Shown piece by piece: positions 9,615 to 21,479 of a DNA stretch of 64,000 nucleotides (position 1 is the stretch's first letter; each line of letters opens with the position of its first letter). The notes beneath the pieces were generated by a model. That model saw only the letters and a program-made list of their open reading frames with translations. It did not search any database and was not told the DNA's origin. The DNA comes from Oxytricha trifallax (taxonomy: Eukaryota > Ciliophora > Spirotrichea > Sporadotrichida > Oxytrichidae): the NCBI GenBank assembly GCA_000711775.1, contig ARYC01001528.1, positions 1 to 64,000 of the forward strand. Reading direction: 5' to 3'. The translations under genes were made by a program, and so were the position numbers.

Positions 9615-11312
9615 GATGGAAAACAATAAGAAGAGGACCCCCTACTAAATTAACAAATTTAAGAGCAGGGCTTATATCAACCACAGTCTAAATGGAAGAG
9701 GAGATAACAAAAGAGAGTTCTGGGATAAAGTAAAGGAAGTAAGATTCTAACACAGGGACAGGAGCAAGGATCAGGAGACACTTGAATTCAGGGGAAACAG
9801 AGCGGAGAGAACTCCATTGAATAGGCAAGGGGGATTCAAAAGAAGACTTAAATTAGGGCACACTAACCCAAGTAAGAAAATTAACGAATCACAGCCGCAG
9901 AGACAGCACTTTGACAAGCACGAGTATGGGACAACTTGCGCCCAGAGCGACCAAATGAAAATGAAACAACTTATCGGTCTTTCGAAAGTTTAGAGTAATG
10001 GCTCTGATAAGATAATCCCTGCTAAGAAGGGGTGGTCCCCACAAATTACTAAAATGACTACCATAGAATGCTGTCCAAGCACCAGAAGCAAGATAGAAAA
10101 AGCACTTATGAGGAGGCTCGAGGACAGAGAAGAAGCCAGGAGAAGAGGAACCAAGGAGAGCTATCTGTGGACAGAGAGGTAAAAAAAACACTGGAAAGAT
10201 ATCAACAAGGAATGGATTCATGAAGACTTGATGTCAGGAAAACACATTAAGGCAGAAACATTAGAAGTGTGTATGCGACAGATAGAAAAAGCGCAATTTA
10301 ATGAAGGCAAAACATCACAAGTCATCTCACCTATTAGCATTAATGATAAAGGAATCAGTCATCTCGATAAATGCATTGGATCAATTAACTGGAAATTAGA
10401 GAATTGCAAATATTGGAGAAGCCAAGATGATACTACAGGTATAATAATTCCAGTTTGCTGTCAAAGTTCAATTAAGAACTACATGAATTGGATAATAATG
10501 AGAATAACTAAATGCCAGGAGAGACAGAGATATATGACACTAGAAGACTAATCGGGAGCCTCGCTGAAATACAGAAGCACATTAAGCAACTAAACGAGGT
10601 AATGACTGGTACAATGGGGTAAGAATTCCAAACGAGCAGAATCATCATTAAATAGGAGATCAATCAAACAAAGGACCCAGAAGATTGCGGTCTACTAGCT
10701 ATCCTAATAGCAAACCACCTAGCCGATGAAATCCCCGGTGAACTAATCTTTCAAATATTTGCCAAAGACTGGCTGAACATGCAAAGATACTACCTAATCT
10801 ACAACTTTGAGAGAGGGTACATGAGGATGGAGTTTGGAAAATCAGGAAGGTCAATTAAAGACTCAGAAGTGGAAGCCAACGATAAGACAAGGAACAAAAA
10901 TCTATGGTCAAGAAATGACAACGAGATAGATACGGAGATGATGAATTTGACCCAAATAGATGCTTGGGAAGACTTAGTCCAAAAAGACTTCAAGAGCGGT
11001 ATACTGGACAAGCACGATGAGGAAGACGAAGGTTAATTTAGTGAAGACGACAGAAATATCACAGAGATTGAAGGGTACCTTTTCAAAGAAAAGAGTGGAC
11101 ACGAGCAAGGTAAACCGAGATCAAAATCAAGCAAGGTAGCCAAAGAGATGGTCAAAAGCTTGGTCCCTGCCAAAATACCAACCGTTCCAAACGACTAGGC
11201 AGTTGAGAGCATAGTACAAGAGGAGAATGAAAAGTAGTCAAGGGATGACAAATAGGAATCACTAGCTCCAGACGAAGAGGAAACACAGAAAAATAAGGAA
11301 ATTTAGTAGTGA
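9615..11312 (+). pseudogene. LINE 2 downstream ORF (ORF-C), nearly complete
   Basis: About 560 codons from MENNKKRTPY to a TGA at 11310, with one frameshift near 10510. Features in order: a basic N-terminus (REFWDKVKEVRFQHRD), a conserved block GWSPQITKM followed by ECCPSTRSKIEKA and an Arg/Glu-rich helix, a middle part with RLIGSLAEIQKHI and LAILIANHLADE, then MQRYYLIYNFERGYMRMEFGKSG, and an acidic coiled-coil-like C-terminus. The blocks recur in the LINE at 44324 (GWTPQITRM, VCCPSTRVKVEKA, MQRYYLMFNLEVGYIQKE). No named domain is recognised. It probably binds the element's RNA (inference from charge and context). Confidence 0.75.
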
Positions 11313-11530
11313 ACTACAACTAAATTTGCATCATTCTGAATAAAAATCAAATAAATATATAGCACTTTATTATTGAAGAAGTCACTCTTAATTTTTATTA
11401 CCCTAAAAAAATAACTTAAAAATTATAAACACTCATTAAAATTTATCATAAAATTGTAGAAATCAAATAATTATAAAAAACTATCTCTTCCAATACATCC
11501 GTAATAATTATTTAATGCTTTTAAATGTTA
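11313..11530. other. LINE 2 3' flank, AT-rich
   Basis: AT-rich sequence between the LINE 2 ORF-C stop and the MITE. No feature seen. Confidence 0.5.
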
Positions 11531-11796
11531 TAAAACCCCGTTAGTCAATTAAGAATGAAGATTGGGGATTAAGAATAATGAAATTAAGAATTAATTTTTA
11601 TTGGCTGAAATTAAATATAATCAGGCTAAAAACAAATTTACGCACCCTGATTGGTTTATTTAATAGAGACAATTAATCGAGCCAATGGCTTTAATAATTA
11701 GCCAAAACTTTAATAATTTACGCCAATTATAATTAATTCTTAATTTCATTATTCTTAATCCCCAATCTTCATTCTTAATTGACTAATGGGGTTTTA
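11531..11796. repeat. palindromic MITE, family 1 copy a
   Basis: A 266-bp near-perfect inverted repeat. The left arm begins TAAAACCCCGTTAGTCAATT and the right arm is its complement ending GACTAATGGGGTTTTA, flanked by TA on both sides. Arms of over 80 bp match closely (for example GAAGATTGGGGATTAAGAAT and its complement). No coding capacity; a Tc1/mariner-type MITE or IES. The AAAACCCC end recalls the telomeric ends of the larger elements here. A diverged copy lies at 17835. Confidence 0.9.
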
Positions 11797-11799
11797 TAA

Positions 11800-14389
11800 T
11801 GAATGATTATAACCAGTGAATTTGTACTTTAAATTTTTTTATTTAACAAATATCGGGAGTAAAATTGAATGCAAAGACTTTAGAATAAAATAAATTTCTG
11901 TTAAATCAATGGAATTAGTTCAATTAAGTTTAGATATTTCAATTCATTCGATATTTACTATTGATCTCACATTGTTTAAACTGGTATTGATTATAAAATT
12001 TATGCCTGGCTAAAATTAATGATAAAACATTATTGAAAGGTTAAATTTCGTATTAAAATGAGGAGTAGTGGCAACTTGGAGCTTATAGCTAGAAATGAGA
12101 ATGATTTCAAGTGATAAATTATACCTAAACAGCAATAAAAGATTCAAATTGATATTTGTTTTAGCATGATAGTATTGCAAATACCAATGGCTAATTAAGC
12201 TTTTCAATAATTATGGTAGATTTATTTAGATTTGTCGATTTTGCATACTTTACAAATAGGATCAATTATACAAGTATATTATTTTTTCACTAATTGGTTC
12301 AACTTCAACAATATTTATATTTTAAAGCTAAAGCTAAACATATTACTTGAAAATTACTAATTTACCTTATTTTATAGGAATCATCAGAAGCCAATTATTT
12401 CATAATTATAATTACTTCACTCACAATATGATCATTCAGTCTATAAAGATTAATCACAAGCGCATAGCCAAATCTGGAATTTTAATACTTTTTCACCATA
12501 CTATAAATCTTACCTTTGCATACTCCTTAACCTAAACAATCAGTGAAGATTCAATTGAAAAATATTTTATCAAGTATTTTTATATAAATCAGTAAAAATA
12601 TTTGAAAAATCTATGCTGAGTAAAACCTTAAATACATGAAATATAATAAGCTAAAATTAAAACATAATTAAACCTATATTTTACTTTTTTGCTTATTTAA
12701 TTATTTATCTATTATTCAGAGACATAAACGTGAAATCTTATTTTAATCTTACTACTTCGTACTAATAGAACAAAAATCAAGTGAATAAATCAAATAAATT
12801 TATAAAAAGCAATTATAGAAATTACATCAACAACTTTTTATGTCTTAATTTCCATATTTAAGACTTAAAAATTCTCATTTATTTCTTGTATTTTTCTAAA
12901 ATGTCTTGAGAGCAAGTATATGTTAGTTTATAATAATTTTAAATTGTATTGTGGATATATCTTCTTGGAACTGATGTATTTATGAGTGGCTTGCAATAAT
13001 AAAGCACCTGTTCAATTAATTCATTAAAAAATTGCTATAATTCGAAAACTTATAAATTTATGTTATTTAATTACTAGTTCTTTGGTCTTTAATTATGAAA
13101 TAAAATGATTTTTTCAATATTCCAATATTAGATTTGAATATTAATTTTTAGTCATAATTTGATTTATATTACTCTAAATATGGAGTATGTTAACACAAAA
13201 AATATGAATTTTAGACATCATTATTTCAACTCATTCGACAACAACAATAATAGCAATTACTTCACGATAATAATAACAACAAATACAACAACTACAACAA
13301 CAATAATTACTACAACTAAAAACTTAAACCCCAATTTTTTAAAAATAAAAGAGATCAGAAAAAACTTACCTGCCACTATTTTGGCAATACTACAGATAGA
13401 AGTTGAAGCCAAAATTCTAAATCAAATCTATGTCAGCAATAATAAAATTATTGGTTTTTTATTAATTTGTATCAAATAATGCTATTCCTTAGAACTAATT
13501 GCAATATATATTATATTATAGATTTCTATATGTAGTAAAATAATAAATAAATGTTTAGTATTATTTATAGCAATATAGCCTTGTGATAAATATAACACCT
13601 AAATATGCTATTTTTGTATATATTAATTATTTTGATGTAATCTATTCTAATTTTTATAGAGTAGATTTATTCATCAATAAATTTTCTAGAAAATCCCAAA
13701 ATTTTATCAACATTTTTGGCCGTTGACATATTGTACTTGCTCCATCCAAACTAAATAAAATAAAGCTCAAATTTCTACTTCAGTGATTATCAAGTTTTGA
13801 CATTTGATTTAGACAATGGAATACAGTGCCCATATAATTAGAATATTAAGAGGATAAATTTGAGATTGGGTATTTAATTTTACAAGAAAGACGTTATTAA
13901 ATGTTCATATTTTAATTTTAAATGTTTAACAGATGTTTAAATTAATTTACAATAAATTGCTTCTAATGTTCCTAATGTTTTTAAAGTACGTTTGTTTATA
14001 TTTCATTACATTATTGTTAGAGCAATATAAAATTCAAAATACTATTCGTTCAAAGTTATAAATAAATAAGACAATGTTAAGGATTTGATGTGGATGTCAT
14101 TTCAGATACGAAAATGTATTTGTTAAAAGTTATCAGACTGTTAGTTCATATTTAAATACCATAAATTTACTCTATCATTTAATCTTAAGATATATTAACC
14201 TGCTTAAGCTGATTTAGTTTTGATACTTATACCTTGAGTTCTAAGACAATTCTCATTAATAAGTTATAAATTTAGTAAAATAAATTATAAAAAAATAATT
14301 AAATATTAAGCAATAAAATTAAAAAAAATCTTGATTTTACAAATATATTAAAATACATTAAAGCCTTTTTATTATCTTATTATTTTGTT
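11800..14389. other. AT-rich region, no gene supported
   Basis: Roughly 75-80% A+T. The only longer open frame, 13159-13479, encodes an Asn/Thr run from an ACA/AAT microsatellite (13240-13320) and is not convincing. Nothing else seen. Confidence 0.55.
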
Positions 14390-14690
14390 GAAAATTAGAT
14401 AAGGAATTGAATCTTAATACAGATCAGGATGAAATCAAGGCCTTATGTTAGCCAAGCCATATTTCCATTTATCAAACTAAATTTCAAGCAAGTAACAGCG
14501 CCAACTATATATACAAAATTGAGATTATAAATACGACAAAGAATGTCTCAAAATATTAAGGGATTCAGCTCAAATCTCCATGTGGCATGATATTGATTTA
14601 CATTCAATGAACATCAATGTGTTTATATAGAATCGCCGAAGTTAAGCAGTTAATCTTTGTACCAGGACTCAATTCTACCAACCAGTCTTC
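14390..14690 (+). other. possible coding island
   Basis: A forward frame with TAA/TAG as Gln is open for about 100 codons with one TGA (around 14608). It uses varied residues (NTDQDEIKALC, KFQASNSANYIYKIEI, YRIAEVKQLIFVPGL) in a patch less AT-rich than its flanks. No start, stop or family is recognised. With only TGA as stop, open frames of this length can arise by chance in AT-rich DNA, so this is weak; an MDS is the interesting alternative. Confidence 0.25.
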
Positions 14691-17270
14691 TTGAAATACA
14701 GTTTAAAATATTTTTCAGGAATCTAAGCTGAATATATTAAACTTAATTTGCAATTTTCACATTATTTATTGTGGCAATTAAATATAATGCCTAATAACTT
14801 AGCGAATTTATATACATAGAGAGTTAAAATATGCACATTTACATAGTCAAAATATTATAAATATGGAAGAATCAAGAAAGTAATTATGAAAATATTAGTG
14901 CTCTAAGGTTTACAGAGGATTGAGTATATCAAATTAAGAGATTAAATTTTGATTTTCTGTTGATAATGAGAAAAGTTATGCTTGCTTAACAACAAAAAAT
15001 GAATTTTCTTGCCTTAGTCAGCGATATAATATTCTTTTAATGTTCCTTCTATTATTTATAGTTTTTTCCATTGAGTTTTATCAATTTTTGAATCCTCATA
15101 ATTTTATTGCTTATAACAATCTTTTAGAATTTAGTAAAATTTATCATAGCTTCAATGGAAGTTCTGTGAATTTAACTCTCTCAGTATAATAGAAATTCTT
15201 GGTAAATAATTATAAATTTCATTAAAGCTAGTATAACTGGAGACACTAAGTTTTGCAAAGATAATGATTAAAAGGAAGAAGTCACATAATAAAGTGTTTT
15301 GAAAAAATTATGAAGTTTTCTGATGCTTTTTCAGTTGTATAAAGCTTCTCCGTTTAAGATATTTATACTGATGTTACAAATTTTTTTATATTAAAATAAA
15401 ATTGCTCAATTTAAATCATTAAGATTCAATTTACCCCTTGGATATGTTTCATATTAACTTTTAATATAAAATTTTGCCAATGAATACAACAATGTTTATA
15501 TCATTTAAATAGATAGATCTTCTCTTATCATAGCATCGTCGGTTTCGTAAAGTTTTTTGTCATAAAAAAATCCTTAATATATAAATACATATTTTTCTAT
15601 TACTTTTAATATAAAGCTATATTTATCAAATATTTGATAATAAAGATTCATTCAAAGACTGTGTCTTTGCTTACTTCTCTTCAGCCTATCTGTAAATTAT
15701 TAAATAATTCTGACTATACTTTCCGCTTTTATATATCGATATTTAAAAATTTTTTAATTCAAAGAATTGAATGACATATACAGCACTATCACTCAACGGT
15801 ACTACAGAACATTCAGTTTTTATTACTAGCAACTAGATTAATTTTAAGTTATAGATTACTGTTAAAACGCTTTCACTTTAATGAAAAGTTGTAGCATTAA
15901 TAACTGATTTATTTCGAGAATAAATTTGCGTACAAGTGAATTGACAAATTCAAAACTTTATGAAAGTGCTTGCTTGTATGCTCTAACTGATTTATAGAAT
16001 TCACATAAGGTCTGTTAATGTAAACTTCTTTCTTGCTTAAATTGAGGTGAAGATCTTTCTTATTATTGCACTCACATATTGAAAGTTGACTTTACTTATT
16101 CTCAAAATAAAATTATTACATCGGGATGGATCTATTCTAAGTTTTATACTCTAAATAATCCTTTTATATTTTCTGTAATATTTGATTAAATGTAAATAAA
16201 TATTTTAATTAAAATGTTAGTAAACATTTTTGAATCATTAACTAGAAATTTATTTGGAATAGACTAATCAATGCAGCGTTTAATAGACCTGTTTTTTCCC
16301 CCAACGCATTTACTTTTTTCACTGTTTTTTATTACTATGATACATGCTTTAGGAAGATATATATATTGTTAATTTATATTTATTAATTTTTATAAAAAAA
16401 TAAATATAATTAAATAATTATTGCACATGCATCACAAGCTTTACTTAAACTTATCGCTACATTCTAATTCATTAAATGACAAAAATTTCTTACTATCACT
16501 GCAACTTTGATTAAGAATTATGATTTAGAGTAATTATTTTTTTTAACTTTCTTATAATAATAAAAGTAAAATTAATAAAAAAAAGACTAATTAATACAAT
16601 AAATAGTAGTTCACTATATAATAAACTATTGTTAACTGAGAATTTTTAAACAAAAAACGTAGAGAAGAACTTTTCCAAGTTTGAAGAAATTTAACTGCCA
16701 TCAAAGTAGAAAGAATCACTAAATTTAGTTTAGTAATATTATGGACAAAAATATCAACTTAATCATTTATACCTTATAGAATAAAACATGCTTATTAAAA
16801 ATATCAGACTATAAATATAAGAAATTGATAAATTTTTGTTTATTCAAATTTTAAGTATTAATCTTCCAAAACTGAGATTTAATAAATATATATATATTTT
16901 GACAATTATTGTAGGGTTTCATAAATTTTTTGGGTAAAAATTAGTATAAAAAAATGAAAAAAGTGATATTTTAAATAATATTTTATATATGTCTTCAATA
17001 AATTGATAATTATCGTTAATATGGTGATAATATAAAATAAGTTGAAGGCAAAAACAAGATCAAGGTATAAGCTAGGTAAATTTAAAACTTTTAAGAAAAT
17101 TGTAAATTTATTGTATTTTTTATTTATATTAAGTTTAAATAGGATTGCATATAAGCGCTGTAGCCCATATAAAAAAGGATTGAATCTAAATAAAAAAAAT
17201 AACAACCTATATATGTTAATTATTACTGTTATTGCAACTAAAGATGGACCTAAGAGTAACTAAATTAGTG
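14691..17270. other. AT-rich region, no gene seen
   Basis: Long AT-rich stretch with homopolymer runs. Short open frames on both strands (for example 16906-17263) overlap each other and have low-complexity composition. No RNA gene, repeat with a partner or regulatory site recognised. Confidence 0.55.
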
Positions 17271-17274
17271 GTCA

Positions 17275-17715
17275 CTGAAAGAATCAAAAGCGAGGGACAT
17301 GGCTCCCAGACCAAGCTAGCAGCTAGTTCCAAAGAGCCTAGTTTTCAATACTTATGGTGTCGCTGAAAAAACTAGAAAAGCTGGTAAAGTTATGTGCATT
17401 AATATCGAAGCACTTTACGATATCTACTTCATAATTATAAAATTCTCACTTCAGCCTATGTTGATCTTAACCACTTGATCTCAGCTGGTACCCTAAACTT
17501 TACCTACTGCATAAGATTAAGTGTCAATTGAACACCGTTCACATTAAAATTAAAATTGGAATTTCAGCTACAACCGGATTGTTGAAGGCATGGGAAATGC
17601 CCACCAGAACAAACCCAGAATTGCAGTTAGGAAACTTAGGGGCAGCAGAAAAAAGTTTCTTGAGGCAAGTAGAAATTAAAAATACTATAAATAATCAACT
17701 AATCAAAGATTAAAA
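17275..17715. other. unexplained GC-richer island
   Basis: About 440 bp clearly richer in GC than its surroundings. All three forward frames contain plausible stretches: MAPRPSQQLVPKSLVFNTYG near 17298; LNHLISAGTLNFTYCI near 17465; and GLLKAWEMPTRTNPELQLGN near 17578-17640, which runs to a TAA-rich tail. No frame spans the whole island, so it is either a frameshifted or scrambled gene, several MDSs, or a non-coding RNA. No family is recognised. Confidence 0.35.
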
Positions 17716-17834
17716 CATTATAATTATTTAAAGTAGCTATAATAATAAGGATTTATATATTAAAAAAACAAGTTAATTAAAAGAAATTTCTGGTATTTAC
17801 ATCGCTTTTCAGTTATAATCTAATAAAATGGCTA

Positions 17835-18111
17835 TTATAAAACCCCATAAATCAATAAAAACATGAAGAATAGGTTTAAAAACAATTAAATTAAAAACAA
17901 ATTATTATTGAAGTATAATATAAATATTTGGGCAAATTATTATTTCTATAAGGTTCATTTAATTGATCATATAAAAATAATAAAATAAGTGTGTAAATTA
18001 ACATTTAACCTAATTATTTTTAATTTTAATCAAAAATAATTAAATTTAAATTTAATTGTTTTTAACTCTATTTTTTGTCTTAATTAATCAATAAGTTCAT
18101 ATATTTTATAA
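17835..18111. repeat. palindromic MITE, family 1 copy b (diverged)
   Basis: The left end TTATAAAACCCCATAAATCA aligns with the MITE at 11528. The right end (complement TTATAAAATATATGAAC) is degraded, but inner arm sequence TTAAAAACAATTAAATT occurs in inverted orientation near both ends. Length 277 bp compared with 272 bp for copy a over the same span. Non-coding. Confidence 0.65.
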
Positions 18112-18299
18112 AAATATAAAAAATGAAAAATTTACTAATATAAAAAAGAAAAAATGATTAAAATAGCGAAAAAAAAGAAAAATGGAAGAGTTGACTATAG
18201 TCTATGGGAAAGTGTCGATATGAAATTGCAATTAATAGGTTAAACATGATTTCAAGGGTTTGTGAAATGTCGAAAAACTTTTTATTTATAAATTAATAT

Positions 18300-18660
18300 A
18301 GAAATTGTCTAAATAAGTCTTTTTGAAAGAAGTCATTGTCCGCTATAATGTAGACTTGCAAAATTACATTGAAATTCTTTGAATATATTTTAATATTATA
18401 TAATCATGTTTAAATGTTTAATAGCTAGCGGGTGGAGCCATTGCTCATGTGTATATAATAAATGTTATCTCAATATATTTTTCTATGATTAATCAGAAAT
18501 CGTTGAAATATGATCTTTTTAAAGAAGTCTTGGCACGGTACAATATATATTTCAAATAGCAAGCAAATTCTTTAAATAAATATTTTTACCAAACAATCAA
18601 GTTTAAATGTGAAAGCACTTAAGGTCCCATGCTGATGTGTTAAATATAGATTTTCGTATT
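18300..18660. repeat. diverged tandem duplication, about 180-bp unit
   Basis: Two units at about 18300-18475 and 18490-18660 share ordered blocks: TCTTTTTGAAAGAAGTC / TCTTTTTAAAGAAGTC, AATTCTTTGAATATATTTT / AATTCTTTAAATAAATATTT, AATCATGTTTAAATGT / AATCAAGTTTAAATGT, and GGAGCCATTGCTCATGTGT / GGTCCCATGCTGATGTGT. No coding frame is shared. This could be a duplicated structured RNA or part of an unrecognised element. Confidence 0.6.
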
Positions 18661-19067
18661 TTAATATCCAGAAGACTCCAGCATGCAAATAAGAGACCAA
18701 ACTTTATTTAATTTGAGGTATTCTCAATAAATATTTTGAACAAGAGCAGTTGCATATCTTTTATAGTTATTTACTTGCTCTACGAAGATAGAATTTTAAG
18801 CATTTTTATCTGCTTTGTCAAATCATAAAACTTTTTATTTTGACAATTCAAGCATAAGGTTTCATAACAAGAAATAATCTTCAAGTTGGGATATAAATTA
18901 GTGTAAAATTTTGGCTGCGCGATTGCAAAAATCACCAAATGACCTCTTAATTTGTTGAGTAAAATTGAAAGTTTTTGTAAAATATTGGAGAAAATGCCAA
19001 TTTGAATTGCACTTTTAAACCAGAACTTTAAATTTGCTAAGAATCTCTCTTCAAAGTCATATTTTAT

Positions 19068-20335
19068 TCAAAACCCCAAAATCCTTTCAGTAGTTCGATT
19101 GAGTTTTTGATTGATACAAGTAGAATTATTAGTGCATACTTTATTATGGTTCTTAAAGGGTTTATGTAGGGGTTTAATGTTTTAATTTTAGTAATTTAAT
19201 AGAATATAAAAGCGAGTTTTTTTTATTTTTTACACAAATATAAGCTTATAGTCATGTGGCAGTTCTCTGAATTTTATCTTTCTAAGTTGCTTTTTGATTG
19301 TTTCTATTGTTACTTAATTCTTTTAGCTTGGCTTGATAATAGTTGAGTATGCAAGTTCTCTGAGACCTCCATTTATTTTATATTTATCGAGATATTGCTT
19401 TATTCTTTACTTAGAATCTTTCTCACCCTTGCAGCTAAAGTTATCGTTTCTGGGCACGTCGCACTCTATTATTATTACAGCTAGAGCCCAGATATACCAT
19501 TAAGTGTCTCCATCTCTCCAGTCTTCTCTCTCTAGGAAATATCTAGGAGTGCCGTATACATTTCCTTATGCAGAGGCTTGCACTCTTTGAGCTCTGTTGA
19601 AATCAATAATATAAATTCTAAGAGGTTAAAAGTTCATCATAATGTTCTCTGGCTTTTAGTCTCTATGAGCATAGCTAAGCTTGTGAAGCTCTTCAATACC
19701 CTCAACATTTGCTGAATGATCTAGTCAATTTATCTTTGACATCTATTGTCATATAAGAATTCTCTATAAGTCATCTCAAGGAGAGGAAGTCTAAATGAAA
19801 CATGATCTTTTCCAAGTAGTATAGCATCTACCTAAATAATATGCTTACACTCTCTAAATTTTGCCTGTTATAGAGTATAATACTCATTAGCACATTCCAT
19901 TTAGAACTTGTCATCAGCAAGGAAGTAATTGAATGGATATATTATATAGGCATATTTGTCATCAGTGATGACTCTCTTCTCTACTTTATTCTCAAGAGTG
20001 AGGTAGCTTTCTAGGCAAGAATCTAAGTCAACAATTTTTAAGATTGGAATCTTTATCGCCTCTATTTTTACCATGATTTTATTTATCTTAGAGACAGGAA
20101 AGTTCTTGACTGCTTTCTTCATTTTAACTTACTTTTATTCTTCAACTCTAAGAGACTCCACTGGATTTCTTGATCTTCTTTTTTATAGGAATCTTTTTCC
20201 TGTAGGTTCATGAATAAAGACAACACTTTGATTGTGCTTTTTCTTTTAGTGCACTTTGAAGTCTCTTTTATGAGAATGTGGCTTCTCACAGAACTCACAG
20301 ATATATTTGTCATCCTTCTTTTAATGCTTGAGATA
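19068..20335 (-). pseudogene. TBE 57-kDa zinc-finger/kinase protein, C-terminal part
   Basis: Reads, in order: YLKHQKKDDKYICEFCEK with a C2H2 finger (C-x2-C-x12-H-x4-H ending FKVHQKKKH), a linker, then a protein-kinase-like domain with YAHRDQKPENIMM (catalytic loop), IIDFNRAQ in place of DFG, TPRYF in place of APE, and WYIWALAVII (F helix). One frameshift lies near 19720, before the catalytic loop. The reading frame runs into the left terminal repeat, where TGA overlaps the telomeric end. The kinase Asp of HRD is kept but DFG is DFN, so activity is doubtful. The gene is cut by the nested element between 20335 and 27151; removing it with one TA restores the frame. Confidence 0.85.
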
Positions 20336-20531
20336 AACCCAAAAACCCCATGAGAAAAATTTAGTATAGTATTTGAGGATTAAAAAAGTAAGTAAATTAA
20401 AGTAAGTATTCAGGTTATATATTAATGAATAAGTCAGAAGTATTTTAAGTCCTAAATTTCGAATATTTTTTTAGGAATTTTCATCAAATGTACGAGGTTT
20501 GTTATCTAATGAGATGAATCTCACAGATTCG

Positions 20532-21479
20532 TCATTTTTGTTGAGTCTGGCGATAGTTTATGCCTAGTATTGCGGTGAACTCAGTTAGTGCTTTGCTTTC
20601 AAAATTTTGACATCTTTTGCAATAGTTTAATTTTACTCTAATTATTGATGCTAATTTTAGATGTCTGATCCTGTTTTATTTTTTTATTCTTCTTTTTTAA
20701 TTCTTTAGAAATTTTTGGTCTAGTTGTTTGATATTCATGCTTAATCCTAATAAATTTTCATTTGTTAATTTTTTCAATTCTGTAATAGTTTTGTTGACTT
20801 AATCAATTAAAATTTTTGGATTTTTTTGAATTTCATTAATCTGAGAATCCTTAGATTAGAGTTGCTATGTTATTACAGGAACAAATTCTTTATATCTTTC
20901 TTACAATAAAGCCAAGTTATTTGAAACCTTTTCAATTTATTCTTTTAATTTTTGATTTTATTCTTAGAAAATTATTACATGATTAGCTAGGGCTTATTGC
21001 GATGCGACGCCTAATGTCGGGGACTGCTTTTTAATATCATCAACAAAGCTTTTAAATTCTATTTAGATTTACTCTATACCCTCTTCTGTAGTTTGTTAAA
21101 TCTCAGAAAGGTTTAAGGTTTTGTACTATTACTAGAGCGAATCTACATTATCAATAACCTAATTAATTTGAGTGTTCAGATTTTAGAATATTTTGCTCTC
21201 AAGTAATTCTGGAATTTTTCTTAAAAGCTCATCATACATATCTTTCATTTAATTATTTGCAAATTATTTCAAGTTGTCAGATATAATTTATTCAACTTTC
21301 TCTTCATTTAGATATGAAGAGTCTGAGTATGTCTCGCTATCTTCAGTTTCTGTCTTATTAAGCGATGAATTTAATGACTCAAGCTCAAATTAAAATATAT
21401 TTGGGCTTTTAATTTTGCCGATTAGAGATTCCTCATTGCTATTTTACATACTCTATTCATAATTTTAATCTTCACTCAT
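20532..21479 (-). CDS. coiled-coil protein of the nested element (315 aa, intact)
   Basis: One uninterrupted frame of 316 codons from MSEDQNYEQSMQ to TGA at 20532, with TAA/TAG as Gln. Acidic Ser/Glu-rich N-terminus (residues 1-60), then long Gln/Leu/Lys-rich heptad-like helices (roughly 65-270: MKDMYDELLRKIPELLE, QNQKLKEQIEKVSNNLALL), and a basic tail (KNQKRRIKKQNRIRHLK) with a CKRC pair. No enzyme motif. An intact frame in an otherwise decayed neighbourhood suggests recent activity or selection. It could be a DNA-binding or multimerising accessory protein of the element (inference). Confidence 0.7.

Larger units (their letters stand above)
9060..11312 (+). mobile_element. LINE-like retrotransposon 2 (forward, 5'-truncated)
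   Basis: Retains only the C-terminal end of the EN-RT ORF (9060-9466) followed by the downstream ORF (9615-11312). Truncation at the 5' side with an intact 3' part is the usual product of incomplete target-primed reverse transcription. Confidence 0.85.

Noticed and set aside
9889..10221. 110-codon reverse ORF
   Set aside because: Antisense shadow of LINE ORF-C, including the CCPST block on the forward strand.
13159..13479. 106-codon ORF rich in Asn and Thr
   Set aside because: It is produced by an ACA/AAT microsatellite; composition is low-complexity and nothing supports a gene.
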